64,000 nucleotides of DNA from Pseudorasbora parva (taxonomy: Eukaryota; Chordata; Actinopteri; Cypriniformes; Gobionidae). How positions within the stretch are numbered: position 1 is the first letter of the stretch; every line of letters begins with the position of its first letter. The translations under genes were made by a program, and so were the position numbers. The stretch covers positions 19,369,950 to 19,433,949 of the forward strand of contig NC_090177.1 in the NCBI RefSeq assembly GCF_024679245.1, given 5' to 3'. Under the pieces are notes generated by a model. It was not told the DNA's origin. It did no database searches and saw nothing but the letters and a program-made list of their open reading frames with translations. Of this stretch, positions 1-11,859 are shown piece by piece.

Positions 1-406
1 TGTGTATAGAGTCGGTGGGCGGGGCTTAATAAATGACGGCCGAGCTGCATTTGCGTGCTTCTAGTAAACACAGAAGCTGGCGAACGGCGGTCTTTCGAAT
101 CAGCTTTGACCGTGACTCTGGAAGACTTGGAGTTAAGCTTTTCTCTGAGAAAAGAACAAAGAACAGCACTGATGTCATTCTTAAGAAGGGAGGATGTGTT
201 CTGAGTTTTGCTGACCCGATACGGCAAAAGTTTAATGTTTCAACGAGCTCTGCTTCACCTTCGTTGCTCTGGTTGGTTGTAGCGCTATACAATTGCGTGC
301 AGAGGGAGTTTGAAAGACAACCGTTTATCCGCCCCTCGGATTGAGCCCTGTCAATGGTGAGTTTCCAGACCAAACATCTTGATGTGGGTCTGGCTTGTCA
401 GGCTAG
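1..406 (+). mobile_element. Non-autonomous hAT-like element, cut by the window edge
   Basis: This stretch aligns almost base for base with 14261-14673, a complete copy of the same element, so about 120 bp of its left end lie outside the window. It ends at about 406 with GGCTTGTCAGGCTAG, the right terminal sequence of the family. Open frames on both strands (26-373, 33-344) have no recognisable transposase motif and are not conserved as frames between the two copies. Superfamily comes from the 8-bp target duplication of the sister copy; orientation follows that copy. Confidence 0.7.
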
Positions 407-2251
407 GTCGCAAGACCATTTTGAGTGGGTCTCGGAGTGTGTAGTCAAAGAAACAACAACACAAAATGATTTTTATAATGCAAGACTTTTATTTTGAAAG
501 ACGTGCATGAATGCTATTGACTCTTCTGTCCAACGCAGTTTAATGCCATCGTGTGGTAACAAAATTATCGTAAATACTAGTTTTAAAATTATGTCCTCAC
601 ATCCCAGAAAAATGCGATGCGATGAGAGCGTAATCACGACTTCAGAAGTGGAGAGTAGGAAATGTCTGATCGCATGTGAAGGCAGCATAAGTAAAGTGTG
701 CCTGAGAAAAAATGTATGTATCTGCTGATGAGATGTTGTCATTCTATATGTCACTGTCATTATTTTAATAATATTTTCATAGCTTGTTATGAAATAAAAA
801 GTCCCTCACCTCGGCAGACATTATAGCTACTGTGCTCGCAGTGTGCACTCTTCTTTTCAGCTGTATATGACTTCACGTATATGAACGTCATAGTTGTTGT
901 AGTGAAACATGAAATCCCCTGGCAACTGGTATGTTATATGTCAGCTCGGTAGGATTTGCATGCAGGTATAATGTTTATTTTGTTCACTAGGATCAGTATT
1001 AACAGTTCGTGTTGTGTATTTAACTGTAACCCGTAGTTGTAGTTGCAATTAGTTTCCATAACCTTAACCTAAACCACGTTTTCACTTTGTGCTATTTTCT
1101 ATATTTTTGATGGCATGCTAACTTACTAATAACTTACTTAAGTAATAACTTACTTTATTGTATTTTGAAAAAGGTCGGAAAGTTCTATTTGGAACCGGTG
1201 TTTAATAGCCATATTTGCAATAAATTTGCTTGGTTCAAGTTCATAAAAAATTGGGCTGCGGCTTAATGACCATGGGTAAATGTGGATTCCATGACCAGTT
1301 AAGAACCACTGATTTAGGTCATTGTATACATTTGTATTTTATTTTTTAATTTAATTTCAATAGAACGAAAAGAAATAAACACCAAATCATTGAGCCTTTT
1401 TCACACTGAGCTAGACAGTGAGTGGCCGAGAAAGCACCCCTTTTGTTTCTGCTTCCGTGCCTATATTTGTTTGCGACATGGATGAATCCTGAATCTTGGC
1501 ATTATTCTGGATCAGCGGCCATGTTGCCCACATATGTCAGCAGTTGCCAGAGGTACACATCAATATTCATTGAATCAGAAATTCTGACTTCTCCTGTTTG
1601 TTCCACCCAGGCTGAGAAGGAAATTACTCTAAGGATATTTGTAGCCGATAAACTGGCCCTTTAGACAGGTCAATTGATTGGGATGGAGGCGATGTCTAAA
1701 CAACTGTAACAGTGATAGATCTGAATGCTTAGCACAAATACACGGGCATTTAAAAGATAGGACTGATCTTTTCATTTGTGGTGGGAAGCCATTACGCAGA
1801 GAATTACCGGGGACTTGATGGACTCCGTTGCCTGTTGTGTCTTCCCCACGCAAGACCGATCACACATACAGATCAATTTAATGGCCCACGTGATGGAATC
1901 GACAGCGCTGTGTGGCATACAAGCGTGAGATATCAACAAATGACTTTGCCCTCAGTGTCCTTCATGGTGCAGGTGGAACACACACCATATCAAGAACAGC
2001 ATTAAGACCCATTCTTGAGTTAGCATAAGCATATGAGCATTTCAAGGACAGCCATATTCTCACTGCCGTATAGTATGGATATCCTCTGCTGGCTGATATC
2101 CTCTCCACTATGGAAAACACGGCTTCCTCTTAATCCACATTGATTTCATGGCTATCTGAGTGTGGGCATAAGAGACAAAGAGGAGAGGAGGAGAAACAGT
2201 AAACATGGTCTTCTTTGCTCTGTATATTTGACTCAGTCAGAATACCTCTTG
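407..2251. other. Intergenic or intronic sequence, no gene seen
   Basis: No exon, RNA gene or clear repeat recognised. Short open frames (for example 1422-1664 and 1778-2005) have no family resemblance. If the candidate exon at 2886-2994 is real, this would be the upstream flank of znf385a; otherwise it is unplaced. Confidence 0.4.
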
Positions 2252-2390
2252 AAGGGATAGTTCACCCCAAAATGAAAATTTCGGTCATAATTTACTCACC
2301 CTCATGTCATTTTAAACTTGTACGACTTAATTTTTTTGTCCATGTTGTTTGGAACCCATTGGCTTTCATTTTATGAAGAAAGTCAGGTTG
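2252..2390 (+). mobile_element. Half copy of the AAGGGATAGTTCACC MITE family
   Basis: It begins GAAGGGATAGTTCACCCC and continues with AAAATGAAAAT and TTTACTCACCCTCATGTCAT, the arm typical of a very common cyprinid palindromic repeat. Only the left arm is present; the right arm (ending CTATCCCTTTAA) is missing. Other copies or halves are at 6524-6605, 26505-26638, 33437-33718, 34172-34494 and 63332-63460. Confidence 0.65.
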
Positions 2391-2885
2391 GATTAACTAT
2401 CACTTTATCTATGACCTATTAGGCGTACATTGAGGAATTATATTGACTAAATAAGAGGAAGTGAAGAAATATGGACATATATAGCGATTGTGACTAAAGC
2501 GACAGTAATTGTGCATCTGAGGCGGCGAACGGAATGGAGTCTCCGTAGATCGTTGCAGGCTTATCTAAATGCGTCATCTTAATGCCTGATGAGCTATGCA
2601 AAACCTTTCATCTGTAAACAGCTTTCTCCCCCATTGAAACAGAGACTAACTCCTCGAGCTGCAACACCAGATGACATATGAGACATTAGGCGACTTTCAG
2701 TCCCAGAGTTCCCTTGAAGACGTTTACGGCGGTAGTGATGTGACAGCTCAGATGCCATATGTCTTTCGTGGTGGTGTGGGATTGAAATAACGCTGCAGTC
2801 TTTCTCTTTCATTTCACCTTTTGCTCCTCTTCAACACAGCTCTTGGGCTTTGAGGAGAAACATCGAAATCACAGAAGCGTTGAAA

Positions 2886-2994
2886 ATGAACCTACAGGTG
2901 CACACGGACCCTCAGGGGGCAGCCCATCATTGGACATTTTCCATGTGGCTCCCTCTCTTTCTCCATCTCTCATTCTCTCCTCCGTCTCTCCTGG
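2886..2994 (+). CDS. Candidate first coding exon of znf385a (unproven)
   Basis: An ATG at 2886 opens a frame that runs to CTG-G at 2991-2994, followed by a consensus donor GTAAGC. The donor is phase 1, exactly what exon 27751-27896 needs, because that exon begins with two bases (GA) completing a Gly codon. The junction would read ..SLLG|SINRTG, close to the MILG-S start of the mammalian long form, where the first exon also ends in -Leu-Gly(split). The frame stays open upstream to 2850, and a possible acceptor (TCAACACAG) lies at 2831-2839, so it could also be an internal exon. Against it: the sequence is pyrimidine-rich low complexity, the N-terminus is longer than expected, and the gap to the next exon is 24.8 kb. 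Phase and donor agreement could be chance. Confidence 0.28.
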
Positions 2995-3395
2995 GTAAGC
3001 TGGAGATTGGGGTTAAAGTATATACTGTGCCACATGCTGCACGCTGACACTGTCTGCCAGTTTATCTCCAAAGCCACGGAAGGAAAATCAAGAAGGAGAA
3101 AAAGGGGGAGGGTGTTATAGAAGAAAGAGAGGAGAAAAACACAGAAAAGCGTGGAGAGTTGGTTGATTTGGGATGCGCGGCACGTGAAGGCCAGATAACC
3201 ATCTTTTCTGCAGCCCTCCTCCAGCGTGCTGTTTGCTCAATCATCATTTACTGCAGAGAAGAGAGAGAGAGAGAGGAGGGGGTGCTCAGTGATGCAGGAA
3301 GGAGGAAGTAAAGGAGTTTGAAAAAATAGTGAAGAGGAAAAACATTGCTCTAGATGGAAAAGCATGCTATGAACAGTACTGCAGAGATGATGCAC

Positions 3396-3509
<114 letters not shown>

Positions 3510-3742
3510 CGCATGTGAGCACAACAGCTATGCCACAGCTCTGAGCATTGCACATTGTTCAGTAGTGTGACTAGCTCAGATGTTTTCCAATAGTTCAGCT
3601 TTTCCCATTAACTAGCTTATCTTTCCAGCACATAGTAATGTAGCATTAAAGAGGTCTACATTTTTGTGTAACGTCTTTTACAGCCAAGTAAACGGATGTA
3701 ATCAAACACTCTTTTGTGTACATTTTAGAACATTTGCAAGTG

Positions 3743-3930
3743 CACTGTAAGAAGAAAATCAGGTCTCCAACTGAACAGTGACTAATCACATCTACATTTT
3801 TTAGTTGGCCAAATAGAATTTCTGTTATTTAAATTGCATCAACTCACAGAAATTCAATTTGGTCAACTGAAAAAATTAGATGTGATCAGTCACTAGAAAA
3901 TTGTCATTTGGAGACCTGATGTTTTCAGTG
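3743..3930. mobile_element. Hairpin MITE with CACTG ends
   Basis: A long inverted repeat. The left arm has CAGGTCTCCAACTGAAC, CACATCTACATTTTTTAGTT and GGCCAAATAGAATTTCTGT; the right arm repeats these in reverse complement (ACAGAAATTCAATTTGGTCA, AGATGTGATCAGTCACTAG, TTTGGAGACCTGA). The outer ends are CACTG and CAGTG, with TA just right of the element. It would fold into one stem of about 90 bp. A sister copy is at 59627-59799. No coding capacity. Confidence 0.8.
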
Positions 3931-4225
3931 TATGTTTATTTTAGTGAATCGGTTTGTTTGGGTAGTTCATTTAAATAAACTAAAAAAGTCATTCAGTTCC
4001 TATACAGACAAATGTGTAGCATTTTTCTTTTAGTAATATATACAATTATACTGTAATTTTACAAAATAATTTAGTACTCATTCAAAAGCTTGTTCCTCAC
4101 ATTTATTTGTTGAATTATTTTGGATTTGTTTAATTTCGCTGTGACTCTTTAAATAGCATCCTTTGATCGAGATGTCTTTGAAAAAAAAGAAGGAACGATT
4201 AGAAATTAGATTTTAAAATAAATCT

Positions 4226-4399
4226 GGTAACACTTTATTTTACAGTATCTTCATTACATATATTACATGTACTTACCATAGTAAAAACAGTAAATTATGC
4301 ATAATTACATGCAATAAAATCAAGAAACCCTAAAACCCAAAAAACTCTACATGCAACAAAATAAAATAAAAAAACCTCTACCAAACCCTAATCCTACCC

Positions 4400-4442
<43 letters not shown>

Positions 4443-4502
4443 TATCAGTGCTTAGTTATAAAATTACACTGTAACAATTACACCTTCAAATAAAGTGTAA
4501 CC
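4226..4502. mobile_element. MITE with GGTAACACTTTATT ends and an internal (ATT)n
   Basis: Left end GGTAACACTTTATTT and right end AAATAAAGTGTAACC are inverted repeats. The middle holds the CCCTAAACCC-like tracts common in these fish repeats and an (ATT)n microsatellite at 4401-4442. It directly abuts a fragment of repeat R on its right. The ends resemble those of the element at 53104-53439, so the two are probably one broad family. Confidence 0.65.
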
Positions 4503-4640
4503 ATAATTTCAAATATAAAGAATTATTTTAAATTGTGATATTATTTTTTGCTGTTTATAATGTATTTTTGATCAAATTAATGCAGTCTTGGTGAGCATAA
4601 GAGACTTTTTAAAAACATAAAACCAACCCCTAACTATTAG
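4503..4640 (+). repeat. Fragment of interspersed repeat R
   Basis: It carries the repeat R 3' signature: GTATTTTTGATCAAATTAATG, then CAGTCTTGGTGAGCATAAGA and GACTTTTTAAAAACAT. The same order of words appears at 17290-17320, 28840-28900, 53030-53075 and 59965-60030. Only the 3' third is kept. Confidence 0.6.
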
Positions 4641-4990
4641 CATGAATGTATTTATTATAATCATATATCATATCTTATTTATATTCAATAGTAATGTTTT
4701 TTTTTTTAATTGCTGTACCCTAAAATAACTTTTTTAAACGTAATATATTTGGATTCTTTTTCTTAGAAGTTTTTGTTTATTTTTCAGAAGAGTTGCTTGA
4801 CTGTTGTTGAACTTTGGTGCTTGTCAAGCTTCAAGCTCCTCAAACTTTAAAGAGGCGTCATGAACACTTGTATGTTGCGCTCTGTTGGGTTCATTGTCTG
4901 CAGTTGTGCAGATTCCTCCTCTCCTGGCTCACGGCACACGTAACCTTTCTGCTGTTCGCTTAGCCTTTCTGTTCTACCGCCCACCTGAGA

Positions 4991-5013
4991 GTGTGTGTGT
5001 GTGTGTGTGTGTG
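4991..5013. repeat. Short (GT)n microsatellite
   Basis: Twenty-three bases of pure GT. Sequence around it (4640-5500) is otherwise unremarkable. Confidence 0.9.
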
Positions 5014-5514
5014 CAGAGGATTCTTGCGCAGTGTTGTCTAAAACACAGTCTAACAGTGCACAAAACACAGCTCTCATCCCAGAAGACTCTTCCTGGTGGA
5101 GACGATTGAAAAGAAGATTTACCGCCCCCTCCATACTCACTCACACTAGCTCCAGAAAATTCCAAATGTCTCATCCTCATGCTTCCTCTGTGAGCTCCTC
5201 CAAACTGTGAGTGAGTGTGTGTCTCTAGTGCAATTACTCAGATGATATCAGCTGTCAGTCAGTAACTCAAAGAAGAAGCTGGGCTCTTTTACATGATAAT
5301 GGGTTGCCACATTCAATCAGGCCTTTGTGTGGCAGAGAGGGGGCAGTTGACTCATTAAAAAATGCAGCACAATAACAATGAAAGACGCAGCATCAGCAAA
5401 CTTACACTTTTACACTGCCGTAGAGCTCTCTCTCTCTCCCTCTCACCTTTCCTTCTGCGTTTCTCCTTTTTCTGCAAAACTAGTGCAGGGTTGCGAGGAG
5501 GAAACACGATAGTG

Positions 5515-6098
<584 letters not shown>

Positions 6099-6523
6099 CT
6101 GAAAGGAGACATGAGAATCCATACATGCAGTCCATACTCAAGGTTAAATGGGATTAGATCCTCCTGGAGCTGTGGATGTATTTTCTAGGTCTTGACAAGT
6201 AGCCTAAGGACGACTTATTAATACCTGGTTCTCACTGTTTATTGTCAGATGAATGTTAAATGTACGCTCTTCCTTCTGAGAATCGAACTATTCTGCAGTC
6301 AGTTATATTATGTGACAGCCTTCAGGGAGAGCGATGTGGAAGTGTGAGATTCATAGAAGCAGGTCAGGATTCCCTCTGTCTTTTCTTTCACACGCCACCT
6401 TTGGGACCTCTGCGTTCAAAGAGAATATGTTTTCAGACTAACCCAGTTCCCTGCTTGTTTTGTTTTTCTTATGCTCTCTTTCACTCTCTTCTCTATATTT
6501 CTCAGTGTCTGCTTCTCTCAGTT

Positions 6524-6605
6524 TTAAAGGATTAGTTTGACAAAAGATAAAACACATTTATTTGCCTTCATGTTGGTACAACCTGTATGACTTTATTTGT
6601 TCAGC
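6524..6605 (+). mobile_element. Decayed half of the AAGGGATAGTTCACC MITE
   Basis: TTAAAGGATTAGTTTGAC, then CATTTATTTGCCTTCATG and CAACCTGTATGACTTTATTT match the left arm of the family in order, with substitutions. No right arm. Confidence 0.5.
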
Positions 6606-7002
6606 GGATCACACAATGAGAAATTCAGAATAATATAAAGGACCTGGTCACTCTTTTGGAGTATTCAAGCTTAAAAAAAATTAAATAAATCATAAAGTTC
6701 TTTCCCTTTAGTGAGAAAATAAATGCCTCAGTTGTGAGTTGAACTCAACATCAGTCAGATTTGTGAATGAATCATTTAGGCCAATTTTGTGAAACAGATC
6801 AAAAATATACATTAAAAAGGCTTGAATTAACTAAATGGACATCACTAGTTTTCTCATGAACTCTTCAAAGATTTTTAGCAAATAATTTCTTATACGAAGC
6901 TATTGAAGAATGTAGAACCACTTTATATGGAAGCTTGTTTCCACCACAGAAAAAAAAAATGAATAGGGTAATTGCAACTCCTGACCTCGTCATACTTAGA
7001 TT

Positions 7003-7475
7003 CTAGTCAGAATATAAGAGTCTGATACTGCTCCATTGGGATAGACCATAAATGGATAGACCTACAACCAGTCAGAGCAATTGAGTAAGTGACGTATGTT
7101 GACTTGGGCGACGCATGGTTGTCAACAGAACTCAACTGCATGCGCACTGGAAGAAGTAGAAGAAGATGATGAGTGTAAACTATTTTTGCCGGTGTTGTAA
7201 AAATAATTTAAGGATTAACTTACAACACAATCATAATTTTTGAAATAGTAAGGGTGAATGCATATACGAACGGGGTCTCTTTAGGATTAGAACGAATTCA
7301 ACCCAAGAGCTCTTTAGTGACGTGAATGATTATGTTGTTATCTGTCCATCATCATATAAAGCCCGTCCTGACAAATTGATAGGTCCAGCAGCTTAGCATA
7401 GTTGCTTCACAACGGATGTAGTCCAGACCAAACTTCCCGAGCTCAAATGTTGTGGGCCTAAGCTCGACCGGCAAC
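7003..7475 (-). mobile_element. hAT-like element A, reverse orientation
   Basis: Read on the minus strand this matches 43853-44165 and then 44840-44876. Shared landmarks in order are CCACAACATTTGAGCTCGGG, GTCAGGACGGGCTTTATA, TCTAATCCTAAA, ACAACACCGGC, then CCCAATGGAG and ATTCTGACTAG. It lacks the element-B insert found in the 43.9 kb copy, so it shows the uninterrupted structure. The right end (7460-7475) is diverged and no target duplication was identified. Confidence 0.7.
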
Positions 7476-8429
7476 CATAATTGCAACTCTGACTTTATAA
7501 TATGCAAATGCAAGATATAAAGTCAAAATTGTTAGATTTAAACATTCAATTCTGAGAAAAAAGTAGTTTTTCTCCTAAGAATGGGATGTTATAACTCTTG
7601 TAATTTGGTAGTTTATATCTTACAATTCTGAGAAAAGAAGCCAGAATTACAAGATCTAAAGTATAGTTCTCTAAAAACGTAAAAGCTATGAGATGTGTTT
7701 AAGGATTCGACACTTTAATAAATAAATAAAAAGAGAAGCACTACATTTACACTTCAGCTACTGCTATTAACTAATATGGAAACCAAGTGGTAACATGTGG
7801 AATGCAACGTTTCTGAATGGTTGATGAATTTATGTTGCTTATGTGGAGTTAACTATCTTCAAGTCATCGATTAGAATATTCTGTCATGATAATCTATAAA
7901 TAGCTCATGTGGGAACTTGTAAGATGCCTTCAGAGCAAGATAATATATGATGCATGAAGACAGAACAGGGATAGTTTAGTTTAATTACGGTTATAACATA
8001 TGTTGTCATCTTGATTTTATGACATGCTGTGGCATTTGTGTTACGTATTTTAATAAATGTGAAAAGACGAATGCGTCAAACAAAACAACAAACCTTGTTG
8101 TTGTCCCTACCAGCCGTTTGTTGTTGTCCTTAAAAAAATGTATTTCTGTAAAAGAAAATATCTCCCTTTGCATTGAACTTTGAGCGTTGTAACTTTGCAG
8201 ATGTTGTTTATGCTCAAACAGCAACATTACACCATAAATAAAGTATTTTAAAAAGTGAACTCACAAAAAAAGATGTTTTTCATTTTAAAATAATAGTCCA
8301 GATCACGAGTAGTGAATAGGTAAAACTTACCTAATTAGTGGTGCATTCTATGAGTAAAAAAATTATTACTTATGTCTCGGACACACCAATATACGCTGTT
8401 CTTTTGAAACTTCTATTTATCAAGCTTAA
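7476..8429. other. Non-coding, AT-rich, nothing recognised
   Basis: No exon-like segment, RNA gene or clear element boundary. The words AGATATAAAGTCAAAATTG and TTACAATTCTGAGAAAAGAA are typical of worn fish repeats, but their ends could not be set. Confidence 0.35.
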
Positions 8430-9632
8430 AGGGGGGGTGAAACACTCATTTTCAGTCAATCTCATGTCAATCTGGAGTACCTATAGAGTAGTATTGCATC
8501 CTTCATATCTCCAAAAAGTCTTTAGTTTTATTATATTTATGTAAGAAATATGGGCTGTACCGAGTCTTTCGGAAAAAAACAAGCGCCTGGAGGCGTATCA
8601 TGTGGGCGGAGCTAAAGAATGATGAGTGCGCAAAGCGGTGACGTCCTCAAGCGTGGAGAAACCCATGGATATCGATCCAGAATCAGATCCGGAGGCTGAA
8701 AAAAATTGAACAGGAGAAACAGCAACAGCAGGACGTCCGTCTCTGTGGAATGTACTGTATTTAGTGGCCTGTCAATTGTGTGTGTTTACTCGCAGTTTAT
8801 GAGGACATGATTCGGTTTATGGATTATTGTATGCGACTAAACGGTAGCAAGCAAAACGGTTTTGCACGTCAGACTAGTGTAACGTTATACATAGAACAAC
8901 AATGGAGTAACGTTAGCGCATTTGAATGATGAAGCACGCGATCGTGTCGTTTAATGATGTTTACTTACGCGACGATAGCCAACAGCACAGACATTTGAAG
9001 CAGTTTTACTCACCGACTGCTTCCAAAGCAGGACTGTGAACCTTTATCGCTGGGACCGCTCCGTCAAAAACACACTTCTTTGGTATGATTTGGTGAAGTC
9101 CTGCAACAGCAGTGACCGTGGAAATCCACTTTGTGACGCGACTGAAGCGATGTTGTGAAGCTTCCCGTCATTTGTACGTTCAAATCGGTTCAAATGCAGC
9201 GCTGCCTTCCCGGAATGCTGTGCTGAAGCGTTGAAGTTGCTTGATGTCACCCATAATAATAAAGTGGAGCGCAGCGCGGACTATAAACGACATAAGTGTT
9301 CACGGACGAGTGGATCTGCACCTGAGCGAGTGTTTATGGGCGTGCATTTCCTCTCTCACTCTAGTCACACGCGCGCACCCTACCGGGAGAAGAGCCCGTA
9401 CGGCCCATACAAGGACCTTCCGCTCTGTCAACGTCAAGCCGAGCCATCCTCGAAAAAAACTCTCCGAAACTTGTGAGAAACCGGAAGGAGTATTTTTAAC
9501 ACAGAAATACTCCATCAAACGTCCAACATTAGTTTTTGAAACTTTGTCTATGTTTAGGATGGGAATACAAGTCTTTAACAGTGTAAAAAGCTCAGTATGC
9601 ATGAAATAGCATTTAACCCCCCCCCCCCCCCT
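8430..9632 (+). mobile_element. Non-autonomous DNA element B, about 1.2 kb
   Basis: It starts GGGGGGGTGAAACACTCATT and ends with GCATGAAATAGCATTTAACC followed by a C tract, so the ends form a G-run/C-run terminal inverted repeat (GGGGG..T.AAA..CT.TTTCA). Its 3' half, from GATAGCCAACAGCACAGACA onward, is repeated at 44166-44818. The open frames at 9044-9250 (-), 9241-9609 (+) and 9300-9602 (-) overlap one another and show no transposase motif. Superfamily not assigned. Confidence 0.65.
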
Positions 9633-11757
9633 AAAAAATATGTATTGTGGTTTCTACAAAAATATGTTTTTGACTTTGATAATAATAAGAAATGTTTCTT
9701 CCGAACCAAATCAGCATTTTAGAATGATTTCTAAAGGATCATGGAAATAATTTTTCTCTGTAACGTTTGTGTGGTTAAGAAATAAAGGATCCTTTTGACT
9801 TGGAACAGTAAACAGCCACCTAGAAGTTAAGGACAAAGTTAAGGGCAGTCAGACTCCTGAGAACATACACTACTAACGTCACATTCAAAGAGCTCAGAGC
9901 ACTTAAAGAGATTGGACTGGTGGCGTTAATGGTACATGGATGGAGCGCTAGATGCACTCGTTTATCATGCCACTAAAAACACAAAACCACTCTATAGATA
10001 TGAACCTTCCTGTGCTCTGCAAACCCTCTTCCATTATTCATGTTCTGTGACGTATCAAAACCCATTCTGCAGTTTTTCTTTTTAAAGAAACAGTGGCTTA
10101 TGTGGAGGCCTCTGGGAACTGCTAATAAAATGGCCAGTGGTGGATCATCTTACCCATGTTCCTCCATCTTATCTGTGCAGGAATCTCCCAGCCCTCTCTC
10201 TCCACTCCCCCGTAGATGAATTTGGCCTAATCCAGCCATTTGTGCTGAGTGATAGAATTTCATACCTGAGGGCAGTAGGCTTTGAGAACAAGGGTAAGAT
10301 AGACAGGACGACCATTGTTTTACCTGGGCGTGCACCCCAGACTTTTAATAAGGGGGTGGGGGATGGGGGGGGGGGTATGAGCTGAGGAAGGTTATAGATG
10401 GATTGAGAGAGGATAGATGGGAAACTGCTGCAGGGGAAGTTCAAGCAGGTGGAGAAAGGGAATAAAACAAGGGAGTGGCCACGTTCCACGGCATTCGGTC
10501 AAAACTGCAGTGCTCTACAAATAAAACGGTTATTGCACTTTCAGGGCACAGGGCCAGATTAAAGATAACCGCATTATTCAGAGGGTCAGAGCAAAGACTC
10601 TTGAGACTGATTAAGGATCAAATGGTTGAACTCAGAAGTAACCGGGAAGCGTGTCGTTTCTGTAATTGGCAATGAGGATATGGATAAAAGGTGCATTAGA
10701 TCATTAGCTGCCCCCTCCCATCTCTCTTTCTCTCTAACGTACATCCCCTTTTCAAAATCACCCAGAGCACTTCACGCCATCTTACCATCTATCAAAGACT
10801 CCGGTTTGCCCTACAGCCAGGAACATTCTCATAGATTACAGATGGATAAGAACGGATCATCTTGCCAGTCAAGCTGGCCCTTAGCCAAACATGGGCGATT
10901 TATAACAATAGGAAGAAAATTATAGAAACTCAAGGAAAAATAAAGGGGGTATAAAAGGTGGAGAGGAATGGGTGAGAGATTAATGAAAGCTAATGTAAAG
11001 TGAATCAGCGATGTCCTTATGGGATATCTGTCAGCGCCACAGCGCTTTGTGCCTGATAGGAATGCATTTGAGTGCATTTGGTACATTTGGTACTCTCACA
11101 CACATGCATATTTTTGCCTTATGCAGCAGCATGTACAGTATGCGATCTTTTCTTATTAGCAAGTACTTGTTTTTCTGGTCTCTCGGTGCTTCTGTCTGTT
11201 TAGCGGTTGGTTTTCTTCTAGTAATAAGCAGGTTTCTTTAGTAAGCACTGACCTCAATACATCTATTTGTTTTTCTAAGCAAAGCAATCATTCCCTTGAT
11301 GAAAACATCTGAGATAGATGAGTTACCCACAGCAGTACGCAATAATACGCCACAATAGCCACTATGAATGGATTTGGTGTATGAATCATCATGAGTCAGA
11401 TGTATTTAGTGTGTTAAACTAATGTTAAAATTAGAATAGTTAATTATTGCTAATTTAGAATTTTTTTAAATATATTATAAATATTTTCTGTTTAAATCTG
11501 TTTTCTTAATATTTTAAATATTGTTAAATATTTAAGTGAGTAGTATTTTTGTAGTTCATTTTTAATAAAAAAACAAAAATCAGTTATACATTTTATACTT
11601 ATTATTTTAGAATTTAAAATAATTGTACATATTTTCTAATATTTAAGTAATCTAATATTTTTTTTAGTTCCTTTTAATGCCAATTTTATTCTTATGTTAA
11701 TTATAAAATAATAAATTTATAATAATTATTTTGTATTTACTTTACACAATTTTGTTC

Positions 11758-11763
<6 letters not shown>
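9633..11763. other. Non-coding stretch with a short repeat R fragment
   Basis: 9676-9765 matches repeat R (GATAATAATAAGAAATGTTT, ATCAGCATTTTAGAATGATT). The rest, including 9830-11400, shows no element ends and no recognisable exon. A guanine-rich run with G-quadruplex potential lies at 10351-10377. Open frames such as 10137-10385 and 10169-10489 overlap on both strands and match no family I know. Confidence 0.4.

Positions 11764-11836
<73 letters not shown>
11764..11836. repeat. (AT)n microsatellite
   Basis: Seventy-odd bases of alternating AT just upstream of the hAT-like element. A smaller AT run (13219-13240) follows that element's other end, so the element may have inserted into or beside an AT tract. 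Confidence 0.95.
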
Positions 11837-11839
<3 letters not shown>

Positions 11840-11859
11840 TGTGCATGTGTATACAATAT

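Noticed and set aside
26..373. 115-codon minus and 103-codon plus frames at the window start
   Set aside because: They lie in a repeated hAT-like element; the sister copy at 14.2-14.7 kb breaks both frames.
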